Source: an uncultured Maricaulis sp. (lineage in GTDB: Bacteria > Pseudomonadota > Alphaproteobacteria > Caulobacterales > Maricaulaceae). From it: a stretch of DNA of 39,227 nucleotides. Of the stretch, positions 8,363-17,201 are shown in pieces (positions within the stretch are counted from its first letter, which is position 1; each line of letters starts with the position of its first letter). Location of the stretch: positions 1-39,227 of the forward strand of contig NZ_CAJQOO010000021.1 in assembly GCF_905480005.1 (NCBI RefSeq), given 5' to 3'. The notes under the pieces are model-generated. The model made no database searches, was not told the origin of the DNA, and worked only from the letters and a program-made list of their open reading frames with translations. The position numbers were made by a program, and so were the translations under genes.

Positions 8363-9145
8363 CTATTTCGGCGGCATGCGGGCACCGGCATCGAGACGGA
8401 CACATTCAGCATTGATGTAGTCGGAATGGACCATGAAGGCGACGAGGTCGGCATACTCTTCCGGCGTGCCGAAACGCTGCGGGAATTGCAGGTGCGAGGC
8501 GAGCGAGACTTTCACTTCCGGCGGCATCTGCTGGTAGATCGGCGTCTCGAAGAAACCCGGAAGGATCGTGTTGACGCGAATACCTTCGCGGGAAAGGTCG
8601 CGCGCCATGGGCAGGGTCATGCCGTAGATACCCCCCTTGGAGGCCGCATAGGCAACCTGGCCGATCTGACCGTCCTGGGCAGCGACCGAGGCTGTATTGA
8701 CGATCACGCCACGGCCGGAATCGCCGACCGGATCCAGCGACATCATGCCGGCGGCCGACTTGGACGCGCACAGGAAAGACCCGATCAGATTGACGCCGAT
8801 GACGGTCTGGAAGCCCTTGGCCGAATGCGCGGAGATCTCGCCCGAAGAGGAAGACCGGCGGGCCGTCTTCTCGGCCCAGCCAATGCCGGCACAATTGACA
8901 AAGACGCGTTCCTGACCGTGCGCCGCGCGGGCCTTGGCAAGGCCGGCATCAACGCTGGCCTCATCGGCCACATTGACCTGACAGAAGACGCCGCCGATTT
9001 CCTTGGCGACCGCTTCGCCCTTCTCGGCATTCATGTCGAAAATGGCCACTTTTGCGCCTTCGGCGGCGAGGCGGCGGGCTGTACCTTCGCCGAGACCGGA
9101 AGCGCCGCCTGTGACGATGGCGGCAATGGATGAGTCGAGTTTCAT
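8363..9145 (-). CDS. SDR-family dehydrogenase, 3-hydroxyacyl-CoA dehydrogenase type II-like
   Basis: A 260-residue classical short-chain dehydrogenase. The nucleotide-binding TGGASGLG is at residues 12-19, the NCAG motif at 84-87, a catalytic Ser at 153 and YAASK (Tyr166, Lys170). An acidic FDMNA after beta-strand 2 favours NAD over NADP. The overall sequence, including LPGFFETPIY and the LDAGARMPPK end, resembles HSD17B10-like 3-hydroxyacyl-CoA dehydrogenases of fatty-acid and isoleucine breakdown; the substrate is an inference. The ATG at 9145 has AGGGGAG eight bases upstream, so the much longer open frame to 9703 is not used. No beta-oxidation genes are adjacent. Confidence 0.9.
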   Translation of the reverse strand: MKLDSSIAAIVTGGASGLGEGTARRLAAEGAKVAIFDMNAEKGEAVAKEIGGVFCQVNVADEASVDAGLAKARAAHGQERVFVNCAGIGWAEKTARRSSSSGEISAHSAKGFQTVIGVNLIGSFLCASKSAAGMMSLDPVGDSGRGVIVNTASVAAQDGQIGQVAYAASKGGIYGMTLPMARDLSREGIRVNTILPGFFETPIYQQMPPEVKVSLASHLQFPQRFGTPEEYADLVAFMVHSDYINAECVRLDAGARMPPK

Positions 9146-9304
9146 GAGACACTCCCCTTTATCGATGCCAGCGACATAGCGTGATGGCCGGAAAAAGAAA
9201 ATCCGCCACGGCGGCTGGGCTGCGGTGGAAATCCGACTTGGGGCCATGATGCGAGCGGTGTTAGAGCAATTCCACGCTTTTGAAACCGACACGGGATTGA
9301 CGCT

Positions 9305-10168
9305 ATGAGCGGACGTTATGCCTTGGTGCTGCACGGCGGCGCCGGAACCTTGGCCGATCGCGATTATGCCAAAGAAACAGAGCACATGCGCGGACTCGCT
9401 GAAGCCGCCAAGGCGCGTCTCGCGATCGGTGCCAACGCCCTCGACATCGTCCAGGACATTGTCCGCGAACTCGAAGCCTCGGGGTATTATGTCGCCGGCA
9501 AGGGCGCATCCCCCAACAAGGCCGGTCGCTATGAGCTTGATGCGGCGATCATGGACGGGGCGACCCAGCGGGCCGGGTCGGTCGCCTCGCTGACCGGTTT
9601 CACCAGCCCGGTCTCGGCCGCGCGCGCAATCATGGAAACGACGCCGCATGTCATGCTGGCCGGCCGGGGCGCCGAACGCTTTTGCAGCGAGGCCGAGCTG
9701 CAACGCGTGGAGAGCGTCAATGATTACTACACCCCGGCCGCCGCGCCGGATGACCGCGCGATCGCGACCGGTACGGTTGGCTGTGTCGCGCTGGACATGG
9801 AAGGCCGGCTCGCCGCAGCGACCTCAACCGGTGGCACACTGAACAAGATGGAAGGCCGCGTCGGCGACAGCCCGATCATCGGTTCGGGCTGCTGGGCGGA
9901 TGGCCATGTCGCCATCTCCTGCACCGGACAGGGCGAATTCTTCCTGCGCACGGCAACGGCCAAGGACGTCTCGGCCCGCATGCGCTACGGCCGGCAATCC
10001 CTCGCCGACGCGACGGCCGGTGCACTGGCGGATGTCGCCGCGCTTGAGGGTGAGGGCGGCATTATCGCCGTTGATCGGGACGGCAATCTCGCCGCGCCAT
10101 TCAATTCGCCAGGCATGAAGCAGGCGATGGTCCATCCCGATGGCCGCATCACCGCCGGCGTGAGCTGA
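9305..10168 (+). CDS. Isoaspartyl peptidase / plant-type L-asparaginase
   Basis: An Ntn-hydrolase that hydrolyses isoaspartyl dipeptides and often L-asparagine. It is made as a precursor that cuts itself before a threonine. The conserved HGGAG is at residues 10-14, and the autocleavage site is Gly156-Thr157 in ATGTVGCVALD; Thr157 would be the nucleophile. TSTGG (about 172-176) and CTGQGE form the usual substrate pocket. At 287 residues it is a little shorter than many homologues, with a compact linker before the cleavage site. It has no signal peptide, so it is cytosolic. The SpoU gene starts two bases after its stop, implying co-transcription. Confidence 0.92.
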   Translation: MSGRYALVLHGGAGTLADRDYAKETEHMRGLAEAAKARLAIGANALDIVQDIVRELEASGYYVAGKGASPNKAGRYELDAAIMDGATQRAGSVASLTGFTSPVSAARAIMETTPHVMLAGRGAERFCSEAELQRVESVNDYYTPAAAPDDRAIATGTVGCVALDMEGRLAAATSTGGTLNKMEGRVGDSPIIGSGCWADGHVAISCTGQGEFFLRTATAKDVSARMRYGRQSLADATAGALADVAALEGEGGIIAVDRDGNLAAPFNSPGMKQAMVHPDGRITAGVS

Positions 10169-10170
10169 CC

Positions 10171-10704
10171 ATGTCGACGAAGCGGGGATATTTCGGGGTC
10201 GGCGCGGAAGGCATTTCCAAGCCAATGAATCTGGGCGCCATCCTGCGCACAGCCCACGCTTTCGGCGCCAGCTTCGCCTTCACCGTGGACGCCAATCACC
10301 AGGTGCGCGACGTCTATCGGGCCGATACCGCCAAATCCGCCGATCATGTCCCCTATTATGAGTGGGACGGGATCGGGGGCATGGCCCTGCCGTCCAATTG
10401 CCAGCTGGTCGGGATTGAACTGACCGACGAGGCCGTCGACCTGCCCAGCTTCCGCCACCCCCTTTGCGCCGCCTATGTCTTCGGCCGGGAACGCGGGTCC
10501 CTGTCGGAAGACATGCAAGCCAAGTGCAGCCATATCGTCAAGATCCCGACCAAATTCTGCGTCAATGTCTCGGTCGCCTGCGCCATCACGCTCTATGATC
10601 GCCAGATCAATTTCGGCGGATTCCCGGAGCGACCACTGATGCCGGGTGGCCCGAAGCTGGAAAGCCTGGCCGATGCGACGAAAAAATTCGGAATCCACCG
10701 CTGA
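10171..10704 (+). CDS. SpoU/TrmH-family RNA 2'-O-methyltransferase
   Basis: A 177-residue SPOUT-class methyltransferase that should methylate a ribose 2'-OH in tRNA or rRNA using SAM. The three SpoU motifs are visible: NLGAILRTAHAFGA (residues 21-34), VFGRERGSLS (about 107-116) and IPTKFCVNVSVACAITLYD, which forms the trefoil-knot SAM site. It is short, with no N-terminal RNA-binding domain, closer to TrmL-like than to RlmB-like members, but the target nucleotide cannot be assigned. It follows the isoaspartyl peptidase gene by two bases and is probably translated by reinitiation. Confidence 0.88.
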   Translation: MSTKRGYFGVGAEGISKPMNLGAILRTAHAFGASFAFTVDANHQVRDVYRADTAKSADHVPYYEWDGIGGMALPSNCQLVGIELTDEAVDLPSFRHPLCAAYVFGRERGSLSEDMQAKCSHIVKIPTKFCVNVSVACAITLYDRQINFGGFPERPLMPGGPKLESLADATKKFGIHR

Positions 10705-10796
10705 AACGGTCATCCGGCGGGCCATCTTAGGCCGGGATTAACTCTGCCATCATACCGCCATAGGCATGCCCTAGACGGCAACCAGCCAGCATCTCC

Positions 10797-11321
10797 ATGA
10801 GGATGATCACCGTGCTATTACGATCTGCCTGCCTCGCCCTCGGCCTCGCCGCGCTCACGTCTGCCGCTTCCCTCGCCCAGGATGACCCGCAATTTCGCGG
10901 CGAGTACAGCGATTGGCGCGTTTTCACACGCAATACCGAAGCCGGCTATTCCTGCTATGCGCTCAGCCGTCCGACCGACAGTTCGCCGCGTGCGCATGAG
11001 CATGGCAATGTCTATTTCCTGGTCGCCAGCTGGCAATCTGGTGCGGTCGAGGACCAGCCGTCCCTGTTGGTCGGCTATGACCTGCGGCCGACCAGCCCAC
11101 CCCAGGTTCGTGTCGGCTCCGACAGGTTCGACATGTTCGCCGACGGGCAGGAAGGCTTCCTCGACGATCTCGACGAAGAGGACGAGTTGGTCCGTGCCAT
11201 GCGCCGTGGATCAGCTATGCGGGTCTCCGCGACAACTCTGGACGGCGCGTCGACCTCCTACGAGTTCTCGCTGTCAGGCGTTACCGCCGCCCTGCAGCGC
11301 GTTTCGGCCCTGTGTAGCTGA
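10797..11321 (+). CDS. Invasion-associated locus B (IalB)-like secreted protein
   Basis: A 174-residue protein with a signal peptide (LLRSACLALGLAALTSAASLAQ, cleaved near residue 25). The mature domain opens with GEYSDWRVFTRNTEAGYSCYALSRP and ends VSALC. The W-x-C opening and closing cysteine are typical of IalB-family proteins, which are common periplasmic proteins in alphaproteobacteria. Despite the name, most members have no shown role in invasion. The two cysteines probably pair. Tandem ATG codons at 10797 and 10803 leave the exact start open; the ribosome binding site is weak for both. Confidence 0.75.
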   Translation: MRMITVLLRSACLALGLAALTSAASLAQDDPQFRGEYSDWRVFTRNTEAGYSCYALSRPTDSSPRAHEHGNVYFLVASWQSGAVEDQPSLLVGYDLRPTSPPQVRVGSDRFDMFADGQEGFLDDLDEEDELVRAMRRGSAMRVSATTLDGASTSYEFSLSGVTAALQRVSALCS

Positions 11322-11407
11322 TCGGGAACCACCGATCGCGATTCGGATTTGCCGCGCTTTCGTGATAGAGCGCGCGGCTCCGTTTGAATTGATCTAGTCT
11401 GGCGACC

Positions 11408-12607
11408 ATGAACCACGCCCTGAACATCGACGCCCGCAATGGCAATGCGCCGCGCATTGACGAGACAACACCGCGTGCCCTGCCCTCCCTGGCGGGCATG
11501 ACGCGTGAGGAATTGCGCCTGGTGGCGATCGATTGCGGGGTCGACGAGAAGAAGGCGAAGATGCGCGCGGATCAGCTGTGGCGCTGGATCTATCACTACG
11601 GCGTCACCTCCTTCGACGAGATGACCAATATCTCCAAGGATCTTCGCGCGGTGATCGCCGAGAAATACGCGCTGCACCGGCCCAAGCTGATTGACCGCCA
11701 GGTCTCGGTCGACGGAACCCGCAAATACCTCATCGAACTGGCGCCCGGCGTCGAGTGCGAGACCGTCTTCATTCCCGATGTGGCCCGCTCGGGCGCTTTG
11801 TGCGTGTCGAGCCAGGTTGGCTGCACGCTGAACTGCACCTTCTGCCATACCGGCACACAGGCGCTGGTGCGCAATCTGACGGCGGCCGAGATCGTCGCCC
11901 AGGTCATGATCGCCCGCGATGATCTCGAGGAGTGGCCGACCTCGAACGAGAACCGGAAAATCACCAATATCGTCTTCATGGGCATGGGTGAGCCGCTGTA
12001 CAATCTCGACCACGTCGCGACCTCGATCGACATCATCTCGGACGGTGAGGGCATTGCCATTTCGCGCCGTCGGACCACCGTGTCGACCTCGGGTGTGGTC
12101 CCCAAGATCAAGGAACTCGGCGAGTTGACCGGCACCATGCTGGCGATCTCGCTGCACGCGACCAATGATCCGCTGCGCGATGAGCTGGTGCCGCTGAACA
12201 AGAAATACCCGCTCAAGGCCCTCATGGAGGCAATCCGCGCCTATCCGGGCCTGAGCAATTCCAAGCGCGTGACCTTCGAATACGTCATGCTCAAGGGCGT
12301 CAATGACAGCCTCGCCGAAGCCAAGGCGCTGGTGAAACTGCTCAAGGGCATCCCCGCCAAGATCAATCTCATCCCTTTCAATCCGTGGCCGAACAGCCCG
12401 TATGAGTGTTCGGACTGGGACCAGATCGAAGCCTTCGCCGACGTGGTCAACAAGGCCGGCTATGCCTCGCCCATCCGCACCCCACGCGGTCGCGACATCT
12501 TTGCGGCTTGCGGGCAATTGCGTTCGGAGAGCCAGAAGGTGAAGGCCAGCGTGCTGCGCAAACAGCGCCTGGAAGCGGAAGGCCAATCCAACGACGCAGG
12601 CTCATGA
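11408..12607 (+). CDS. rlmN: Dual-specificity RNA methyltransferase RlmN
   Basis: RlmN is a radical SAM enzyme that methylates C2 of A2503 in 23S rRNA and A37 in some tRNAs, tuning translational accuracy. The 399-residue protein carries the 4Fe-4S motif CxxxCxxC at Cys139, Cys143 and Cys146 (CTLNCTFC). Further marks are GMGEPL, STSGVVP, SLHA and the methyl-carrier cysteine in FAACGQLR near the C-terminus. It has an extended N-terminus typical of alphaproteobacterial members. Its TGA overlaps the ATG of the next gene (ATGA at 12604), so the two are translationally coupled. Cytosolic. Confidence 0.96.
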   Translation: MNHALNIDARNGNAPRIDETTPRALPSLAGMTREELRLVAIDCGVDEKKAKMRADQLWRWIYHYGVTSFDEMTNISKDLRAVIAEKYALHRPKLIDRQVSVDGTRKYLIELAPGVECETVFIPDVARSGALCVSSQVGCTLNCTFCHTGTQALVRNLTAAEIVAQVMIARDDLEEWPTSNENRKITNIVFMGMGEPLYNLDHVATSIDIISDGEGIAISRRRTTVSTSGVVPKIKELGELTGTMLAISLHATNDPLRDELVPLNKKYPLKALMEAIRAYPGLSNSKRVTFEYVMLKGVNDSLAEAKALVKLLKGIPAKINLIPFNPWPNSPYECSDWDQIEAFADVVNKAGYASPIRTPRGRDIFAACGQLRSESQKVKASVLRKQRLEAEGQSNDAGS

Positions 12608-13452
12608 CCGACGCTGTTCTGTATCGCTGGAAGCTGAAGCCGGGGCGCGAAGCCGAGTTCAAGACCGCCTGGACCGAGGGAACACGGCGCATTCATGCCG
12701 CCTGCGGCTCCTATGGCGCCATCCTTCACCGCGGCGAGGACGGGCTTTACTGGTCCTATGCCGCCTGGCCGGACGAGGTCGCCCGTACGGCCTGCTTTGC
12801 GGACCATGACTGGTTTTCCCAGGATTGCTTCAAGACCATGCAGGCCTGTATTGAAGAGCGGTTCGACGAGATCAGGCTCGGCGTCACCGAGGATGCGCTG
12901 GAGCCGCGCGATATGGCGCCGGACGTCCCTGTACTCACAACCGACCGCCTCCTGCTGCGACCCATGACCCTCAAGGATGCCGAGGGGGTCTATCCCGGTC
13001 TCAGCGATGACAAGACCATGACCTACTGGTCCAGCGGGCCGCTGACCTCGCTGGAGGCGGTACGGGATTATCTGACCTGGAACATCCGATCCGCCACATT
13101 GCGCTGCTGGACGATCGCCAAACCAGACGCGCCAAATGATGCACTGGGTTGGGCCATTCTGATGAACCGCAGGGTTGGCGTCGCCGAGGTTGGATATTTT
13201 ATTCGTCCGGATTCGACACGCCAGGGATATGTGAGCGAGGCTGTCGAGCGATTGCTCGAATACGGTTTCGAGGCGCTCGACTTGCGCCGTATCTACGCCG
13301 ATACCGACCCCGACAATACCGGCTCCATTGCTGTGCTGACTAAGCTGGGCTTCACATTGGAGGGCCGTTTGCGGGATGAGTGGGAAACCCATATCGGCGT
13401 GCGCGACACATTGCTTTTCGGCTTGCTGAAACGCGATCGGAAGAACGCCTGA
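12604..13452 (+). CDS. ABM-like domain fused to GNAT N-acetyltransferase
   Basis: A 282-residue protein with two parts. Residues 1 to about 100 ([25 protein letters not shown]) look like an antibiotic-biosynthesis-monooxygenase (ABM) ferredoxin-like domain. Residues about 115-282 are a RimJ/RimL-type acetyltransferase: [20 protein letters not shown], the acetyl-CoA loop region [18 protein letters not shown], and [16 protein letters not shown]. The acceptor could be a protein N-terminus, an amine or a drug; nothing decides. The true start is the ATG at 12604, overlapping the rlmN stop, rather than the longer frame upstream that lies inside rlmN. It is probably co-expressed with rlmN. Confidence 0.82.
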   Translation: MTDAVLYRWKLKPGREAEFKTAWTEGTRRIHAACGSYGAILHRGEDGLYWSYAAWPDEVARTACFADHDWFSQDCFKTMQACIEERFDEIRLGVTEDALEPRDMAPDVPVLTTDRLLLRPMTLKDAEGVYPGLSDDKTMTYWSSGPLTSLEAVRDYLTWNIRSATLRCWTIAKPDAPNDALGWAILMNRRVGVAEVGYFIRPDSTRQGYVSEAVERLLEYGFEALDLRRIYADTDPDNTGSIAVLTKLGFTLEGRLRDEWETHIGVRDTLLFGLLKRDRKNA

Positions 13453-13489
13453 CCTCCCCGATTTGAGGCCGGTTGCCTGTAAACACTAA

Positions 13490-13512
13490 TTAACCATCGA
13501 CGCGCTAACCAT
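13490..13512 (+). promoter_or_regulatory. Tandem CtrA-like boxes (TTAACCAT)
   Basis: TTAACCAT at 13490-13497 is identical to the CtrA 8-mer known from Caulobacter cell-cycle promoters. CTAACCAT at 13505-13512, one mismatch, repeats it 15 bases downstream. They lie 30-53 bases before the small secreted protein and chemoreceptor genes, whose functional class is often CtrA-controlled. The TTAA-N7-TTAA form is absent. Binding is inferred. Confidence 0.5.
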
Positions 13513-13542
13513 GGCTCATCATTACGAGCCGCTGCGAAATCG

Positions 13543-13866
13543 ATGTTGAATTCACTCAAAACTATACTTCTGATTGCAGGAATCGGCGCCACACCATTGC
13601 TTGGCGCGTTCGAACCGGCATCGAATGACCAGTATGCAGCAATCTTCCCGCCCGATTGGGGCGCCCGGGACATTGTTCTGGCAGCCGCCAGCCAGGATCA
13701 GGCACCACTGACTTTCGGGCGGACACAGAATATCGGCGTCTTCATTCTCGATGATGCCGCCGATCACGACGCGCTGAGACAAGCTGGCGCGCTCGTCATC
13801 CTGCCCGCCGATGCCTTCCGCGGCTGCCTGATACCCTCCTCTTCGACACAGGATCTCGCTTCATGA
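13543..13866 (+). CDS. Small exported protein coupled to chemoreceptor
   Basis: A 107-residue protein I cannot place in a characterised family. Residues about 3-22 are a signal or anchor ([19 protein letters not shown]). The rest has an alternating beta/alpha feel with [22 protein letters not shown], a pattern I have the impression of seeing in small alphaproteobacterial exported proteins ending near a GC motif. Its TGA overlaps the ATG of the chemoreceptor (ATGA at 13863), so the two are almost certainly made together. It could be a periplasmic partner of the receptor. It lies behind CtrA-like boxes. Confidence 0.65.
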   Translation: MLNSLKTILLIAGIGATPLLGAFEPASNDQYAAIFPPDWGARDIVLAAASQDQAPLTFGRTQNIGVFILDDAADHDALRQAGALVILPADAFRGCLIPSSSTQDLAS

Positions 13867-15320
13867 CCAGTCTTAGCAACATCCGCCAGCGCGCACAGAT
13901 CGCGACCGTCCTGATCATGGCCGGGCTCTGGGTCGTCCTCCTCGCCACGGCGGCCTTCGTCGCGGCTAACCGCATCCTGCCGGCCGGACTGTTCGGACTG
14001 GCCTTGCTGGCCGTCGCCGGGCTCAGCTGGAAAATGGCGCCAAACACCGACTCGTCCCGCGTTACCGCGGGCACCACACTGATCGGCTTTCCGGCCCTCT
14101 TCGTCTATGTGATGAGCGGATCCGACTGGCAGATCGACATGCACATGATGTTCTTCGCGGCACTGTCGATCTCAGCCCTGATGCTGGACTGGCGCGTCAT
14201 TCTCGCCGCCTCCGCCGCGACGGCTGTCCACCACCTGTCCCTGAATTTCTTTCTGCCCTGGGCCGTCTTCCCTGATGGCGCCGACTTCTTCCGCGTCGTC
14301 TTCCACGCCGTGATCGTGATCGGTCAGTCCGCCGCGCTGGTTTGGATGACCTATCACGCGGCCAATGCCCTCGATGGAGCCGATCGCAAGGCTGCTGAGG
14401 CCGAAGAGGCCCAGAGGGCTGCCGCGAGTAGCGCCGAAGACCAGTCAAACACGCGCGACAAGGCCGAACAGCAACGCGGCAATGTTGCCAATCTGGCCCA
14501 GTCCTTCGAGTCCGCGCTGCGTGTGATCGCCGGTGGCATTTCCGGGGCGGCCCAGCAGGTCAGCACACTCGCGTCCGACCTGACCGGCGATGCGCTGGCA
14601 ACACGCGAAGGGGCGACCGACGCCTCATCGCGCGCCTCGACCACCAATTCCAATGTCCAGTCGGTTGCTGCCGCTGCGCAGGAATTGTCCGCCTCGATCG
14701 GTGAGGTCGCCCGCATTCTGCAGAACAGCGGTGACGTCTCGGACCGGGCCGCCGCCGAAGCCGAGGGCGCCGGTCGTTCGATCGACGCGCTGGAAGGCGC
14801 GGCCAAGGAAATCGAGGACATCATGCGTCTCGTCGCCGATGTCGCCGAGCAGACAAATCTGTTGGCACTCAACGCCACCATCGAGGCCGCACGCGCCGGT
14901 GAAGCCGGCAAGGGTTTCGCGGTCGTTGCTTCGGAAGTGAAAGCGCTGGCCGAACAGACAACCCGCGCCTCAAGCGATATCGGTCAGAAGATCGAAGCCA
15001 TGCGTGGCGCCTCTGGCGGCGCTGCCGGCGCGCTGGGTCGCATCACGGAAATCATCGCCGAGCTGCGCAATTCGACCGAGAGCGTCCAGGGCGCCTTCGC
15101 CGAGCAAAACCAGGCCACTCAGGAAATCGCATCGCTGGCCGAACGGGCCGCGATGGAGACCACCGAGGTCAATAATGCCATGGGCTCGGTCACCGATGCC
15201 GCAGAGCGCACCAACACCGCCGCGGAATCCTTTACCCGCGCATCGGGTGAGCTCGGGGAAGCGGCAGGTCGCCTGGATGAGGAACTCAACCGCTTCCGCT
15301 CGGAACTGGATGCAGCCTGA
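13863..15320 (+). CDS. Methyl-accepting chemotaxis protein with six-TM input region
   Basis: A 485-residue chemoreceptor. The N-terminal ~170 residues contain about six hydrophobic segments (roughly 14-35, 38-57, 68-85, 94-108, 110-132, 145-165) and no sizeable periplasmic sensor domain. A coiled coil follows, then the signalling domain, whose hairpin tip is near residues 328-350 ([31 protein letters not shown]). This tip binds CheW and CheA. No C-terminal CheR-tethering pentapeptide is seen. Input may be membrane state, a small ligand in the membrane, or the coupled small protein upstream. No che genes are adjacent, so it is an orphan receptor. It converges directly on the next gene with no spacer. 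Confidence 0.92.
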   Translation: MTSLSNIRQRAQIATVLIMAGLWVVLLATAAFVAANRILPAGLFGLALLAVAGLSWKMAPNTDSSRVTAGTTLIGFPALFVYVMSGSDWQIDMHMMFFAALSISALMLDWRVILAASAATAVHHLSLNFFLPWAVFPDGADFFRVVFHAVIVIGQSAALVWMTYHAANALDGADRKAAEAEEAQRAAASSAEDQSNTRDKAEQQRGNVANLAQSFESALRVIAGGISGAAQQVSTLASDLTGDALATREGATDASSRASTTNSNVQSVAAAAQELSASIGEVARILQNSGDVSDRAAAEAEGAGRSIDALEGAAKEIEDIMRLVADVAEQTNLLALNATIEAARAGEAGKGFAVVASEVKALAEQTTRASSDIGQKIEAMRGASGGAAGALGRITEIIAELRNSTESVQGAFAEQNQATQEIASLAERAAMETTEVNNAMGSVTDAAERTNTAAESFTRASGELGEAAGRLDEELNRFRSELDAA

Positions 15321-16076
15321 TCAGTCAGGCTTGCGGAAGCGCAGGACGAAACGATCAGTCTGACGCCGGATTGACGGATCGAAGGGGCTGATTTCCCGGC
15401 TATCCTCGGCATTGGCCAGCATCTCGCTGCTCGCATCAAGCTCGAAGCCGGCCGCCGTGACCTCATCGATCACCGACGCCTCGTCGATCCGGTGCAGGCT
15501 TTCGACCACGTCGAGACCTGCACCTGCGACGGCATGGTGATCTATCACGACGAACACGCCGCCTGGTCGCAGACTGTCAAAGATCTCGGTGTTCATCGCG
15601 GCCCGATCGGTGCCGTCCCAGCCCGTATCATGGTAGAAAAGCACCATGAAAGCCGCGTCGAGCGGCGCCTCTCCGACATTCGTCCCGAAGGTTTCGATGG
15701 TCGAGCTGAAATGCGTCATGTTCGGACGCTCGCCGGCAAAGGCGGCGAGACCGGCATCGGTCTCGGCGAAACGCTCCGCGACCCAGCTCGGATTCATCGT
15801 GTAGACATGGCCATCACTGCCGACTGCGGTCGACAGGACACGCGAGTAATACCCGGCGCCTGCCGCGAGATCGACCACCCGCCAACCCGGTTCGAGACCC
15901 GCGAACAGAAGCACTTCCGCCGGATGACGATTGGCATCCAGCTGGCGATCCGCTTCCGGGCGCGTTTCATCGGCGACCGCGCTCTCGATGCTCGCTGGCA
16001 TCGGATCGTCCTGGGCCAGGACCGGAGCAGTAACCAGAGCCGCCAGGGCGACAGAAGCAATGAACAATCGACGCAT
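15321..16076 (-). CDS. Exported class I SAM-dependent methyltransferase (COG4798-like)
   Basis: A 251-residue protein with a good signal peptide (RRLFIASVALAALVTAPVLAQ, cleaved near residue 22) followed by a Rossmann methyltransferase. Motif I is VVDLAAGAGYYSRVL (about 67-81). A later acidic stretch and LRPGGVFVVIDHHA (strand 5 region) also fit. I recall the family as the predicted methyltransferases of COG4798, which have no established substrate. The export signal is odd because SAM is a cytosolic cofactor; the domain may bind another ligand in the periplasm, or the protein may stay tethered at the inner face. The stop codons of this gene and the chemoreceptor gene abut. Confidence 0.82.
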   Translation of the reverse strand: MRRLFIASVALAALVTAPVLAQDDPMPASIESAVADETRPEADRQLDANRHPAEVLLFAGLEPGWRVVDLAAGAGYYSRVLSTAVGSDGHVYTMNPSWVAERFAETDAGLAAFAGERPNMTHFSSTIETFGTNVGEAPLDAAFMVLFYHDTGWDGTDRAAMNTEIFDSLRPGGVFVVIDHHAVAGAGLDVVESLHRIDEASVIDEVTAAGFELDASSEMLANAEDSREISPFDPSIRRQTDRFVLRFRKPD

Positions 16077-16258
16077 GTTTTCCCCTCACAAAACAGGATG
16101 ATTTCATCCTCTGCATACACCAGCACCGGGCATAGCGCTTCTGACAGCTCACTCACGAAGCCGTGACGCCGCCCACGAATCCGGATTCTTTTACGGTTGA
16201 TAAGGACTTAGCCCCTATACCGGTGATCAGACGGCATCAGGCCGCGATGGAGGGGTCC

Positions 16259-16339
16259 ATGCATTTCATTCTGGCATTCGCCGCGCTCGCATCCGCGCTT
16301 GCCGCCTGGCTCTATCGCCGCGAGAGCCGCCGGCTCTAG
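16259..16339 (+). CDS. Possible 26-residue membrane miniprotein
   Basis: An ATG with GGAGG five bases upstream opens a 27-codon frame. It encodes a hydrophobic helix (FILAFAALASALAAWLY) followed by a basic tail RRESRRL: the layout of a single-pass small inner-membrane protein with a cytoplasmic positive end. It lies in an otherwise empty gap between the methyltransferase and creatininase genes. I recognise no family; conservation would decide whether it is real. Confidence 0.45.
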   Translation: MHFILAFAALASALAAWLYRRESRRL

Positions 16340-16436
16340 ACCGCGCGACCGCTCGGCACAGCCCACATCCAGACCTTGCGCGACACGGCCATGACGGCTT
16401 AGCTCCCCGGATCTACGCTTTTCCGGAGTGGCAATC

Positions 16437-17198
16437 ATGCTGTTGCACCATGCGTCCTGGCCCGAGGTCGACGCCTATCTCAAGCGCTGCAAGGGAATCA
16501 TCATCCCTATCGGCTCCACCGAACAGCACGGCCCGAACGGGCTCGTCGGGACGGATGCGATCTGCCCGGAGGTCATCGCCGCCGAGGCCGGGGCAGAGGC
16601 CGGACTACTGGTGGGCCCGACCTTCAATGTCGGCATTGCCCAGCATCATCTCGGTTTTGCCGGCTCGATGACATTGCGGCCCTCGACCATGATTGCGGCA
16701 CTCAATGACTGGATTGAGAGCCTCACAAGGCACGGCTTCGACCGCATTTATTTCCTCAACGGACATGGCGGAAACATCACCACGATCAATGCCGCCTTCG
16801 CCGAGTATTACGCCAGTTTCTCACTCGCCGGGACCGCCTGCCCGGTCTTGCTGAAACAGCGCAATTGGTGGGAATTGGCCGGCGTGATGGACACGTGCCG
16901 CAAGCTCTTCCCGGTCGGTGAGGGCATGCATGCCACGGCATCGGAAGTCTCGGTGACCTATTACGCCCATCCGCACGCGATCAAGGATGTTGCAATGAGC
17001 CCGAAGATCGCTCCGGTTGGCGGGTTCAGCGACGCGGCCGACTATCGCGAGCGCTTCCCGGATGGTCGGATCGGCTCCGACCCATCCCAGGCGACACCCG
17101 AGAAAGGTGCCGAAATCGTCAGCTTCGCCAAGCAGGCACTGATCGCCGAATGCTCCGGCTTCTTCTCGTTAAAGCCGGCCCTGAAGTCGGCGGAGTAG
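16437..17198 (+). CDS. Creatininase-family amidohydrolase
   Basis: A 253-residue member of the creatininase fold, metal-dependent amidohydrolases including creatininase, formamide hydrolases of flavin synthesis and mycofactocin MftE. Family motifs are all present: IIPIGSTEQHGP (Glu and His ligands), GTDAI (Asp ligand), HHLGFAGSMTLRP, NGHGGN and a late EGMHATASEVS (Glu ligand). The substrate is not indicated by neighbours. I prefer the ATG at 16437 because GGAG lies eight bases before it; the GTG at 16428 overlaps that site. No signal peptide, so cytosolic. The exported Kelch gene begins three bases after its stop, so they form an operon. Confidence 0.88.
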   Translation: MLLHHASWPEVDAYLKRCKGIIIPIGSTEQHGPNGLVGTDAICPEVIAAEAGAEAGLLVGPTFNVGIAQHHLGFAGSMTLRPSTMIAALNDWIESLTRHGFDRIYFLNGHGGNITTINAAFAEYYASFSLAGTACPVLLKQRNWWELAGVMDTCRKLFPVGEGMHATASEVSVTYYAHPHAIKDVAMSPKIAPVGGFSDAADYRERFPDGRIGSDPSQATPEKGAEIVSFAKQALIAECSGFFSLKPALKSAE

Positions 17199-17201
17199 GT
17201 C

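Noticed and set aside
11351-11378. GCCGCGC/GCGCGGC hairpin before rlmN as an attenuator or terminator
   Set aside because: There is a 14-nt loop and no T-run, and such GC arms are expected by chance at this base composition.
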